A stretch of DNA of 22,034 bases from a virus: positions 1 to 22,034 of IMG/VR virus record IMGVR_UViG_3300009152_000236. One strand, given 5' to 3'. The notes beneath the pieces are model-generated. The model made no database searches. It worked only from the letters and a program-made list of their open reading frames with translations, and was not told where the DNA came from. Below, one piece after another: positions 7,837 through 15,007 of the stretch. The position numbers were made by a program, and so were the translations under genes. The stretch's first letter is position 1; each line of letters opens with the position of its first letter.

Positions 7837-10484
7837 TCAAGCTCCCTAATTTTGTATTCAACATTTACAGCAGTATCATATCTTCTGGGTCTTGGTCCAT
7901 CGTCTGAAGTTCCAAACTTGTTAAGTAAGAATTCGGAGTAACATTCAGAAGTTGAGATAATATGTCTAAAACCAGTTATCATGTATTCACCTGAAAAGAA
8001 ATCAAAAGTATCCACTGGAGTTGTTCCTATAACCGAGTTTCTTTTTGATAAAAATACACATTTTTTACTCATGGTATCAAAATTTGATAAGTAGAAAAAA
8101 GGTAAAGTTTTTATGCTTATTTCAACTGCTAATCTTTTAGAATATTCGTAAGCTCTAGCTAAAATAGACGATTCACCTGGGGTGTATAGCCCTGGTGTCA
8201 ATAACAGTGCAGAGTCAGTTTCGTTATCTACTCTATTAAATAAAATAATTAATTTAGATAATAAAGAGAGATCTGCTGGTTGTAACTTATAAGTTTGATT
8301 TATTAAAAATCTTATGTTCAATTCTACTAAAGATATCTCTTCTTTTGAACTTTGATTTATTACTAACCCTTTCATTAATTCATTTGTTTTGTTATATGCA
8401 AACTCACCAAGTGCTTTTTCTTTATCATAAAATCCAAATATTTTAGATACTTGTCTAAAAATTTCGTTGCGATCAAATGTTTTTTTAGCCTGTATTCTGG
8501 TATTTTCGTCCTTAGAGCCTATTAATTCTGTGGTGACTATATCCTCAGAAGTTAATTTAGATTCAGAATCTATTTGAAGATTTTTTAAATCTTCAAAAGC
8601 TTTTTGATATATCTTTTTAGCTGAAATTAAAGGGTTTAATTTTTTAAAATCTTCAATTTTCTCTGGGTCTAGGCCAGCACTTAGTAACAACTTATTTTTT
8701 TGGTCATCGTTTAGTTGTGAATATAGATATTTTAATCTGTTATCTCTTACAGTTTGATTTATTACAGTTCCATAGTTTTCAGAATTTTTTAATGAAAATG
8801 ACAAAACATTTGAATTTCTAAAGTTATTTATAAAAATAGGTTTTCCTTTGATCTGTGATTTTCTTTCTATCTCACTTAAAGCTTTTCTGGTGTCTTCATT
8901 CCCTAACGACAAATCATCCAAAAATAAACTCTCCCCGAAAGATGATCCTATTTTATTTTTCCCGAACACAGATAATACAAAATTTTTGTATTCATCTTTT
9001 TCTGTTATTTTTAAATTATCAAGTTCGTTAAATTTATAACCTATATCATTTGCTTCTTGAATAAATCTTCCACCATAAAGATAATGTAGTATTAAACCTC
9101 TATCTCCAATAATCAAACAAGGAATTTCTTCGTTTTCTATTAAATTAAATTTCTTAAAAACTTTTAACCATTTTATATTTGTTTCAAATGACATTGAGGG
9201 TGGAACGCTACCTTCAAAAAACATATTTATACCATCAAAAACTTCAATAATCGACTGTCGGGTGTCCAGAACGAACCTTCCTTGGAGATCTTTATTGTTT
9301 CTATCAATACTAGATCTCATAACTAACTTTTTAGAGTATGGTGCATCATTACCTTCTGAATTATTTAACAAATTTAACCTTGTCTCTATAAGCTCTAATT
9401 CAGAATTTAACTCATCTATTTCATTAGAATAACTTTCTCTTTCTGATAAAGGTAAATTTTCTATATAATTAAGTTGACTATTTATTTCTTGGATTCTTTT
9501 TTGAGATTCTAATTTTTCTTTTGAATTTCTTGAATTTTGATCAGATACAAATTTTTCATAATCTCGTCTATCCGCTTCTTTTTCGTTTGAAATATCTGCA
9601 TTAGAGAGTTTGGATTGTTGAGTTGGAATATTGGTTGGTGTATAATTAAAACTTACAGATTTAAATATTTTAGCGTAATAATCAGTTAAATCGCCAAAAA
9701 AAACAGTTCCTAGAGGATTTCTAGTTTGATCCTCATTTACTAAGTTAAGATAAAGTTTGTCTATATCAGGAATGCAAATTATTACATTACCCTTTGGTGT
9801 AGATACGGCTTTTGCAGCAAATCCAGTCATCACATCTTTTAAATTTTTAGAAACTTCATTTGGCGTTGTAACAAAAATATCTTCTGACATCTCCATAGAA
9901 GCAAAAGGGATATTAAAAATATCATTTGAATTAGGATCTGAATTATCTTTTTCTGGTATGAGTGAGAAGAACGCGTTTGGAATCGGTTGAAATTTATAAA
10001 CGTAATTTCTAACTCCGTTCGAAGCTACGTCTATTGATGCCTCAACTAGTGTGCAGCATTTAGGGTCAGCCCAATTTGATAAATCATCTCCAATCCCATA
10101 ACTTATATAAACTCTTATGTTGCCATGAGCATAAGTTTGCATGTAATTGTTGAAGTCTTTCGCGGGGAGATTGTCAGCAAAAAATTTCTCTAGCTTAGTT
10201 GATATTGTTTTATTTAAAAAATTATCTGAAAATATCGAGGATTCAAAATTTCCATCAACATCTAGTATTTTTAAAGTAATCAAAAGATCGGATTGACCAA
10301 AGTTGTGACTGTGTTCCAAACCATAAATATACTTATTTTGTTCTCCTACAAACATTAAAGTATCTTCTAAATCTTTTGATTTTATGTCTTGTAAACTTCT
10401 GCCAGACATAAATTTTAGCATTGATCCGTAATTTCTAGTTATTACGACATTTGGAGTAAATATTGGATTTAATGTTGAGGGCAT
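7833..10484 (-). CDS. Baseplate hub protein, gp27/gpD-like, enlarged
   Basis: The 883-residue product sits immediately upstream of the spike gene, the standard hub position. The C-terminal 90 residues carry the hub pattern: a beta-barrel segment, then FFSGEYMITGFRHIISTSEC and a YSEFLLNKFG strand, like the G-x-Y-x-I-x-x-x-x-H motif of late-control D/gp27 proteins. A SNVLSFSLKNSENYG segment near residue 560 is also typical of hubs. Residues about 295-378 are highly charged with heptads and look like a coiled-coil insertion. T4 gp27 is 391 residues, so about 500 residues are extra. The hub trimer should cap the tail tube and hold the spike. The gene is extremely A+T-rich. Assignment rests on position plus these motifs. 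Confidence 0.72.
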   Translation of the reverse strand: MPSTLNPIFTPNVVITRNYGSMLKFMSGRSLQDIKSKDLEDTLMFVGEQNKYIYGLEHSHNFGQSDLLITLKILDVDGNFESSIFSDNFLNKTISTKLEKFFADNLPAKDFNNYMQTYAHGNIRVYISYGIGDDLSNWADPKCCTLVEASIDVASNGVRNYVYKFQPIPNAFFSLIPEKDNSDPNSNDIFNIPFASMEMSEDIFVTTPNEVSKNLKDVMTGFAAKAVSTPKGNVIICIPDIDKLYLNLVNEDQTRNPLGTVFFGDLTDYYAKIFKSVSFNYTPTNIPTQQSKLSNADISNEKEADRRDYEKFVSDQNSRNSKEKLESQKRIQEINSQLNYIENLPLSERESYSNEIDELNSELELIETRLNLLNNSEGNDAPYSKKLVMRSSIDRNNKDLQGRFVLDTRQSIIEVFDGINMFFEGSVPPSMSFETNIKWLKVFKKFNLIENEEIPCLIIGDRGLILHYLYGGRFIQEANDIGYKFNELDNLKITEKDEYKNFVLSVFGKNKIGSSFGESLFLDDLSLGNEDTRKALSEIERKSQIKGKPIFINNFRNSNVLSFSLKNSENYGTVINQTVRDNRLKYLYSQLNDDQKNKLLLSAGLDPEKIEDFKKLNPLISAKKIYQKAFEDLKNLQIDSESKLTSEDIVTTELIGSKDENTRIQAKKTFDRNEIFRQVSKIFGFYDKEKALGEFAYNKTNELMKGLVINQSSKEEISLVELNIRFLINQTYKLQPADLSLLSKLIILFNRVDNETDSALLLTPGLYTPGESSILARAYEYSKRLAVEISIKTLPFFYLSNFDTMSKKCVFLSKRNSVIGTTPVDTFDFFSGEYMITGFRHIISTSECYSEFLLNKFGTSDDGPRPRRYDTAVNVEYKIRELE

Positions 10485-10485
10485 A

Positions 10486-10773
10486 CTAGATCTTCGGCAA
10501 TAAAATTCTATCGTTCACATTCAAATCTTGAAATGGATCTTTAATATTATTAAGCATCATAATCATCCAATCTTTACTTACTGTATCATAGAATAAATTA
10601 GATATTAGGTCAGGTCTATTTTCATATCCAGCAGGAATAAATCCAATTTCGACATCGCCTAGTTTTAAACTGTCCAAGTAATCAGTTACCTTAGAATGAA
10701 GGGAAGTAACAATTTTCTTACCTTTGTGAGTAACTTCATAATAATCAATAGAATGGTGATTTAAATAGTTCAT
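10486..10773 (-). CDS. Small baseplate protein, gp53/LysM-like
   Basis: The product has 95 residues. The C-terminal half reads RPDLISNLFYDTVSKDWMIM, then NNIKDPF, then NDRILLPKI. T4 gp53 has the same order: an R-P-E-x-L helix, a Y...W-x-x-L-x-x-x-N segment and a DPY/F turn. The final I-L-x-P strand is typical of the LysM-like fold in P2 gpX. T4 gp53 is 196 residues, so this is a minimal version. In contractile tails such small LysM-like proteins clamp hub, tube and wedge. The ribosome site AGGAT is well placed downstream for the next gene, and the gene is separated by one base from the hub gene. The position between tube-initiator and hub genes matches gpX of P2. Confidence 0.66.
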   Translation of the reverse strand: MNYLNHHSIDYYEVTHKGKKIVTSLHSKVTDYLDSLKLGDVEIGFIPAGYENRPDLISNLFYDTVSKDWMIMMLNNIKDPFQDLNVNDRILLPKI

Positions 10774-10781
10774 GATAAATC

Positions 10782-11819
10782 CTATAAACTTTCTTTCATG
10801 TTTTCCATAATTGTTTCGTATTCAACTAATCCATCTGTATCTTTTCTTACAATTCTTAATATTTGATTGTGTGGATCTAAAGTTCCTTTACCAAGCATAA
10901 TTGATTCCCATCCTGTAAGATTATCTCCCTTAGCTTCATCGAATGGAACAAATTTATCAAAATCGCCCACTCGCACCTCAGACAAATTCATACTAATTTC
11001 AACTTGTCTTGGAGCCAAAGATAGTAGTTCATATCCAGCGTTATTAACTATTCTAACCGAATAGTTAGTGCAGACACATGGGATATTGTTATACATCGTT
11101 CCATGATTTAGATAAACAGTTGGTGGACCATATTGAGTTTTTTCAGAATTGTTTAGAACCGAGGACCTTATCACGTTTATCCACATCATTAAGTAATTAA
11201 CAGCTTGTTCAGAAGTAACATCAGGAAATCCACTTCTTTTTAAATCTCCATCAAATAAGTTTCCTAAAAACCAACGAGTATTTAATGCTTCTGTCAACCC
11301 TTGAAAAAAAGACCCTAGAGAACCCCGTGCTCTTGCATCAGCCCCATCTCGGAACGAAGCATCTATCATATACATGTCTTTTTTCCCCTCTTTATAGTAG
11401 TTGAACCTTCCTTGCTTTTGATATGTCACAGCGTTTGCAACATCTTCTGTTTTTCCTCTTCTAAAAAATTTAAATCTTTCTTCCGAAGAATTCATTCCCA
11501 TAATAATTTTTCTAAAATTATCTGAGAACATATCACTTAGGCCCACAGTGTGAATGTAATCAATTATGTTTGGTAAAGTAATATTAAACCTTAAATTTAA
11601 CTCTCTAGATTTTGTTCCCAAATAAGCAAACAGAGTTCCATTTCTCCCTATCAAATCATAGCTAGCTAAATTAGGTCTTTGAGACTCACTAACTTCTATG
11701 TTCTCCATAAAAGGAAGGTAAAACTCAATAGATTCTTTTGCTGATGGATACTTAAAATAGAGATAAGATCTCTCAGCTAGTTTTCTTGATCTTACAATGT
11801 TTCTATATTCTTTTCCCAT
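10782..11819 (-). CDS. Baseplate tail-tube initiator/cap protein, gp48/gp54-like
   Basis: The product has 345 residues. The C-terminal third contains PRQVEISMNLSEVRVGDF near residues 265-285, the pattern of tube-fold baseplate proteins (the P-x-x-V-x-I-S-M-x-L-x-E beta strand shared by CIS-tube and gp48/gp54-like proteins). Upstream is a beta-rich domain with YLNHGTMYNNIPCVCTNYSV. The N-terminal 120 residues contain an FYLPFMENIEVSESQR segment typical of structural subunits lacking a signal peptide. The neighbours are the tape measure gene and the LysM-like gene, which fits a protein that nucleates the tail tube on the hub. The start has a clear AAGGT ribosome site. The split between a gp48, a gp54 or another tube-like role cannot be decided from sequence alone. 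Confidence 0.58.
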   Translation of the reverse strand: MGKEYRNIVRSRKLAERSYLYFKYPSAKESIEFYLPFMENIEVSESQRPNLASYDLIGRNGTLFAYLGTKSRELNLRFNITLPNIIDYIHTVGLSDMFSDNFRKIIMGMNSSEERFKFFRRGKTEDVANAVTYQKQGRFNYYKEGKKDMYMIDASFRDGADARARGSLGSFFQGLTEALNTRWFLGNLFDGDLKRSGFPDVTSEQAVNYLMMWINVIRSSVLNNSEKTQYGPPTVYLNHGTMYNNIPCVCTNYSVRIVNNAGYELLSLAPRQVEISMNLSEVRVGDFDKFVPFDEAKGDNLTGWESIMLGKGTLDPHNQILRIVRKDTDGLVEYETIMENMKESL

Positions 11820-11830
11820 AATTGATTACC

Positions 11831-13405
11831 TTATATTGATCCACCAATTCTTCTTTCAGGTATCCTGCTTGCTGGAGAATTGTTTGGTGAGTTCCAATCA
11901 TTCTGCTGCTTTGTCAATCTTAAAAGTTCCCGTTGAGTATTAAGCATTTCTCTCTGTATATAACCCTGATTTGTGTTTGTTACTATATTTATCAATTGAG
12001 AGAATATTTGATTAGACAAACTAGATTTTTGTTTGTCCATTGGATCTGGAGTTTTATTATTTATATCCTTAATATCGCTAGCCATACCGTCCAAGCCGTA
12101 TGCTAGCCCGATAATAGTGGATATTGCAGCGGTTATAATTCCCAGAGGTCCAAAGCTAAGTCTAGATGCAAAAGCAAAAGACCTAACATCAATGCCAAAT
12201 TTAGTGGCAGCTACATTAAATAATCTAGTTGACATTTGGTATGTGAATTGTAGTGCAGACCAAATTCTAGTTATAGAAAGATAAGTAGCAGCTACTCCTG
12301 CAAACAATGCCAAGGCTTGGGATAATTGCTTCACCACAGGCCAATTTATAACTGCCATTAAAGCTTGACCCAGTAAATTCATTGGAGTTGCAAATATATT
12401 GGCTAGCTGAGAGAAGCCCATCATTGAATTGCTTAAGTCATTTATAGGGTTCTTCGCATCTTCTAGAGCTTTTGCTAATTGAGGGAATATCAAAGCTGAT
12501 TGCCCGCCATAGGGCTGTAACAACTTCTCAAATATTCTAGAAGACATTACATCAGTTCCAAGACCACCTTGTAACCCCTGAACAGATTGAGCAGCAATCT
12601 TAACCATCTGCTCCACAATTGCTTTTTGTTTCGCTGGGTCAGTCTCCGCTGCAAGTCTTTCCTGATATCCATCTGCTATATTTAAAAGCTGTAATTGAGC
12701 ATAAGAAGCCTTGCTAAAAAATTGAGCAGCTTGATTGATAAGCTCTGTCCCTCTGCCACCCAACGTAGCTCCAAGGGCACCAAATCCCCCAGCTATTCCA
12801 GCACCCGCGCCTAACTGAGATTGAATTTGTAAGTTTTTCGAAAGGTCAGCAGTCAGCCTTAGTATTTCATCTTGTCTTGTGCCATATGTTCTTGAGAAAT
12901 TAGCTAGGTTAACAGCCAAATTTTGAGCTTCCCTTTGGTTTAACATCAAGTAGGAAGTGTTGGCACCTAAAAATTTTATTAAAGATTCTGTGCTTTGACC
13001 AGTAACCTTCATCCTAGCTAAAAGTCCCAGGGTTGATCTGTCTAACTTCTCAACGCCCTTTTCTCTTAGAGCTATGACTTGTGCCGTCATCTCATTAATG
13101 TCTGCTCCTAAACTTACGCTGGCGGCTACTTGATCAACTGATATTGTTTGTATTAAGCTTTTTTCTGTTGCGAATGATCTATTTTGTAGATCAGACATCT
13201 TCTTCATTACGCTGCTAAGTCCCTTTATAGCTTCTAACCCGTTCTTTATAATTGGGACTTTAGTAAACTTTTCAAATTCTTTGCTAAATCTTTCTTGCTG
13301 CCTTAAGTATCTGTTTATCGGTTGCCGATTGAAAAAGGTGTTCATCGACTCAAACTGGCTAGTCAGCAGCCCAAGTTCAGTTGCTAGTTGTGAAAAGTTA
13401 GTCAT
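11831..13405 (-). CDS. Tail tape measure protein (gp29-like)
   Basis: The 524-residue product is mostly helical, with glycine/alanine-rich hydrophobic stretches near 195-215 (GAGAGIAGGFGALGATLGG) and two membrane-like segments near 365-390 and 408-438. This is the usual layout of a tape measure protein: a rod that spans the tail tube, sets its length and enters the host membrane. The N-terminal 150 residues form long polar helices. The C-terminus is polar and ends in an Arg/Gly-rich tail. T4 gp29 is 590 residues; at the known ratio of roughly 0.15 nm per residue, a tail near 80 nm is inferred. The start overlaps the preceding gene stop as ATGA. Position upstream of tube-initiator and hub genes supports the call. 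Confidence 0.8.
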   Translation of the reverse strand: MTNFSQLATELGLLTSQFESMNTFFNRQPINRYLRQQERFSKEFEKFTKVPIIKNGLEAIKGLSSVMKKMSDLQNRSFATEKSLIQTISVDQVAASVSLGADINEMTAQVIALREKGVEKLDRSTLGLLARMKVTGQSTESLIKFLGANTSYLMLNQREAQNLAVNLANFSRTYGTRQDEILRLTADLSKNLQIQSQLGAGAGIAGGFGALGATLGGRGTELINQAAQFFSKASYAQLQLLNIADGYQERLAAETDPAKQKAIVEQMVKIAAQSVQGLQGGLGTDVMSSRIFEKLLQPYGGQSALIFPQLAKALEDAKNPINDLSNSMMGFSQLANIFATPMNLLGQALMAVINWPVVKQLSQALALFAGVAATYLSITRIWSALQFTYQMSTRLFNVAATKFGIDVRSFAFASRLSFGPLGIITAAISTIIGLAYGLDGMASDIKDINNKTPDPMDKQKSSLSNQIFSQLINIVTNTNQGYIQREMLNTQRELLRLTKQQNDWNSPNNSPASRIPERRIGGSI

Positions 13406-13872
13406 TTAATGCTTCTCTTAGAAATTTTCTGAGCGTCAGGTTTTCGTGCGTTTAAATTAAAAACCGATGACATCTTCCTGGTGTTAAAAGTTTTGTAATT
13501 GCTCTTTCCAAAAATAGAATTCATAGTATTTTTAAGTCTATTGTAAGTAGATCTTCTTTTCTTATAAAATGAATTAAAAATCATTATTAACCCAGGCAAG
13601 GTTTCTCTGTCAGTTAGGTCATACCCACAGATTAGATAGTTACCTCTGTTGGACATAAACTTACCCTCTGGAGCGGCTTTCGTGGATACAACTAAAAACT
13701 TCCTAGAACTAAAAAGATTTCTCTCGTAGGAAAAAGTTACTAGATCTCCTGGGACCAAAGACTGAGGGGACACAGCAACTAACTCTAACTTATCAGCTCC
13801 AATGGAATCTAACGCAGCCTCCCGATACGTCGAAGGCAGTTGTAATTTTTTTATTATTTTTCCAAAAACCAT
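13402..13872 (-). CDS. Unknown basic protein upstream of the tape measure gene
   Basis: I do not recognise this 156-residue protein. The middle (about 38-90) looks beta-rich with SLVPGDLVTFSYERN and KFLVVST, followed by GNYLICGYDL. The C-terminal 55 residues are strongly basic (KKRRSTYNRLKNTM, KMSSVFNLNARKPDAQKISK). It is the first gene of the late minus-strand tail operon and its stop overlaps the tape measure start (ATGA), so a role in tail or hub assembly is inferred; T4 gp28 occupies the comparable position upstream of gene 29, but I see no similarity. The only good ribosome site, AAAGGAG at 13900-13906, is 27 bases from the ATG, with an A/T hairpin in between. Confidence 0.7.
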   Translation of the reverse strand: MVFGKIIKKLQLPSTYREAALDSIGADKLELVAVSPQSLVPGDLVTFSYERNLFSSRKFLVVSTKAAPEGKFMSNRGNYLICGYDLTDRETLPGLIMIFNSFYKKRRSTYNRLKNTMNSIFGKSNYKTFNTRKMSSVFNLNARKPDAQKISKRSIK

Positions 13873-13906
13873 GGATTTTATTGAAAAATTAAAATTTTTC
13901 TCCTTT
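13873..13906 (-). promoter_or_regulatory. Candidate folded ribosome binding site (long-spaced SD plus hairpin)
   Basis: On the minus strand AAAGGAG (13906-13900) is followed directly by a perfect 7-bp inverted repeat with a 2-base centre (13899-13884), then 11 bases, then the ATG at 13872. Linear spacing is 27 bases, far too long. If the A/T stem folds, the effective spacing drops to about 11. T4 gene 38 is the known precedent for such a folded initiation region. The stem is A/T only, so it is weak. Confidence 0.45.
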
Positions 13907-13909
13907 AAT
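13881..13909 (+). promoter_or_regulatory. Candidate sigma70-type promoter for the 101-aa gene
   Basis: TTGAAA at 13881-13886 and TTTAAT at 13904-13909 are each one mismatch from the consensus hexamers and are separated by 17 bp. Transcription would start near 13916, leaving a leader of about 30 bases that contains the 13922-13938 palindrome. The region is A/T-rich, so a chance match is possible. Confidence 0.4.
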
Positions 13910-13913
13910 ATAT

Positions 13914-13919
13914 ATTATA
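13914..13919 (-). promoter_or_regulatory. Candidate -10-only (late-type) promoter for the tail operon
   Basis: The minus strand reads TATAAT (13919-13914), continuing as TATAATAT. No -35 is visible. Transcription would start near 13907, just before the AAAGGAG ribosome site. T4 late promoters are also -10-only (TATAAATA), but this is not an exact match. A similar TATAATA lies in front of the gp26-like gene. Confidence 0.3.
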
Positions 13920-13921
13920 AC

Positions 13922-13938
13922 TCCTGTTAATAACAGGA
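13922..13938. repeat. Perfect palindrome in divergent gap
   Basis: TCCTGTTA-A-TAACAGGA forms an 8-bp perfect inverted repeat with a single central base, midway between the divergent tail operon and the 101-aa gene. It overlaps the 5' leader of the plus gene and includes its AGGA ribosome site. It could be an operator for a dimeric regulator or a leader hairpin that hides the ribosome site. Confidence 0.5.
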
Positions 13939-13946
13939 ATAAGTAA

Positions 13947-14252
13947 GTGTTTATGAGTAATATAGATGAAGATATAGTAGATTTTTTAGATTTAATTAAT
14001 TTCACTCTAAGTGATGAGTTTTTGAATAAGTGGAGATACAGATTTAGTGTAAAGTTTTTAAAGGAATTTCAAACAAAAGTTATTAAGTCTCTTAAAGATC
14101 GAAAGCCACTTAAGCTAGAATCTCTGTATAAACACTTGTCAAAGAAGTGTGGTTACTCACCAGAACAAGTTAAGAACTTCTTTGAAGCGATAGATATTAA
14201 TATTTATCATCCGCTAGTTTTAGGCAAGGTTTCTTCTTTAGCCTTGAGTTGA
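13947..14252 (+). CDS. Unknown small helical protein
   Basis: I do not recognise this protein of 101 residues from GTG 13947, or 99 from ATG 13953. GTG is 8 bases past AGGA (13935-13938), while the ATG is 14 bases away, so spacing favours GTG, though an ATG start cannot be excluded. The sequence is charged and helical: DEDIVDFLDLINF, FLKEFQTKVIKSLKDRK, then SPEQVKNFFEAIDINIYHPL. It has no cysteines pairing for zinc and no membrane segment. It stands alone on the plus strand behind its own promoter candidate, and its last 46 bases overlap the 3' end of the convergent nuclease gene. A small regulatory or replication accessory protein would fit, but this is only inference from position. Confidence 0.6.
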   Translation: MFMSNIDEDIVDFLDLINFTLSDEFLNKWRYRFSVKFLKEFQTKVIKSLKDRKPLKLESLYKHLSKKCGYSPEQVKNFFEAIDINIYHPLVLGKVSSLALS

Positions 14253-15007
14253 GCCGTCTGCTCCTCGATCCTCTGCTGAATTGAGCACTGGTCGTTAAAC
14301 AGCGGGCACATTGGCTTATACTCACACCAGTCACAGAACTGGTTCTGCATAGCTGGGAATTCGTCCTTCTTCTTCTTACGGATCTTCCAGACCTTGGAGA
14401 TTTCCTTCTCTCTCCAGGAGTTAACTGCCCCTTGCGTGAACTTAACTGATACTAAACTATCGGTTAAAGGGTAGTAGTGAGCGCAGTAGATCTCACTCAG
14501 TGGAATTTTAAACTCTTGGCTGACGGCAAAAGCGTAGCCCATAAGCTGCTTATCCCTGCCAAGCTCGACTCTGGACTTTTCCTTCTTGGAAGTCTTGTAG
14601 TCAATAATTAGCATGCCCCCGTTGAGTCCTCGCACGATACGGTCTATAAACCCGTTGTATTTAATACCTTCCGCGAGATTCACGGAAAATTCGTGTTCGA
14701 CAGCTACGGTTTCCCCCAGCCCCTTGTTAAACTTTAAAAAGTTATCGAGGCATTGGTGGATGCGTTCTTTGTATACAAATGGAACCTTGTAGTCTTTTTT
14801 AATGTTTTCTGCAATTTTCTCTAGTTGCGAGATATGATTCTCGGTGTAGCCTAACTCAAAGATACGGTGAATATATGTTCCGAAGTCCAAAGCGTCCTCG
14901 TTTTTTGATGGAAACCCTGGGAGCTTCCTGATATATCTATACTCATACTTGAGTAGACACTGATCTATAATATCGGATTTTGAATTACTTAGTCGGTCGA
15001 TAAACAT
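14207..15007 (-). CDS. PD-(D/E)XK nuclease with Fe-S cysteines (RecB/Cas4-like)
   Basis: The 266-residue product shows the RecB-family nuclease core: His47 in GTYIHRIFE, Asp122 in GFIDRI, Asp136 and Lys138 in IIDYKTSK, and Gln154/Tyr158 in KQLMGYAF. Cys17 near the N-terminus with Cys225, Cys228 and Cys234 near the C-terminus (FCDWCEYKPMC) reproduce the C...CxxC...C arrangement that holds a 4Fe-4S cluster in Cas4 and AddB nucleases. Such proteins are DNA exonucleases or end-processing enzymes. It is head-to-head with the primase, with start codons overlapping at CATG. The ribosome site GAGGT is well spaced. Codon use is more G+C-rich than in the tail operon. A role in phage recombination or host DNA degradation is inferred; no other CRISPR genes are present. 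Confidence 0.85.
   Translation of the reverse strand: MFIDRLSNSKSDIIDQCLLKYEYRYIRKLPGFPSKNEDALDFGTYIHRIFELGYTENHISQLEKIAENIKKDYKVPFVYKERIHQCLDNFLKFNKGLGETVAVEHEFSVNLAEGIKYNGFIDRIVRGLNGGMLIIDYKTSKKEKSRVELGRDKQLMGYAFAVSQEFKIPLSEIYCAHYYPLTDSLVSVKFTQGAVNSWREKEISKVWKIRKKKKDEFPAMQNQFCDWCEYKPMCPLFNDQCSIQQRIEEQTAQLKAKEETLPKTSG
14966..14971 (+). promoter_or_regulatory. Candidate -10 element for the primase, inside the nuclease gene
   Basis: A perfect TATAAT lies 34 bases upstream of the primase ATG, inside the antisense coding sequence of the nuclease. No recognisable -35 hexamer sits at 16-18 bp. It is listed because there is no intergenic DNA for a promoter. Confidence 0.25.

Noticed and set aside
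5778-9230. Several TATTTATA sequences (minus-strand TATAAATA, the T4 late promoter consensus)
   Set aside because: They fall inside genes rather than before starts, and a few are expected by chance in such A/T-rich DNA.
14207-15007. Part of a CRISPR-Cas system because of the Cas4-like nuclease
   Set aside because: There is no repeat-spacer array and no cas1, cas2 or effector gene in the window; the setting is phage replication.
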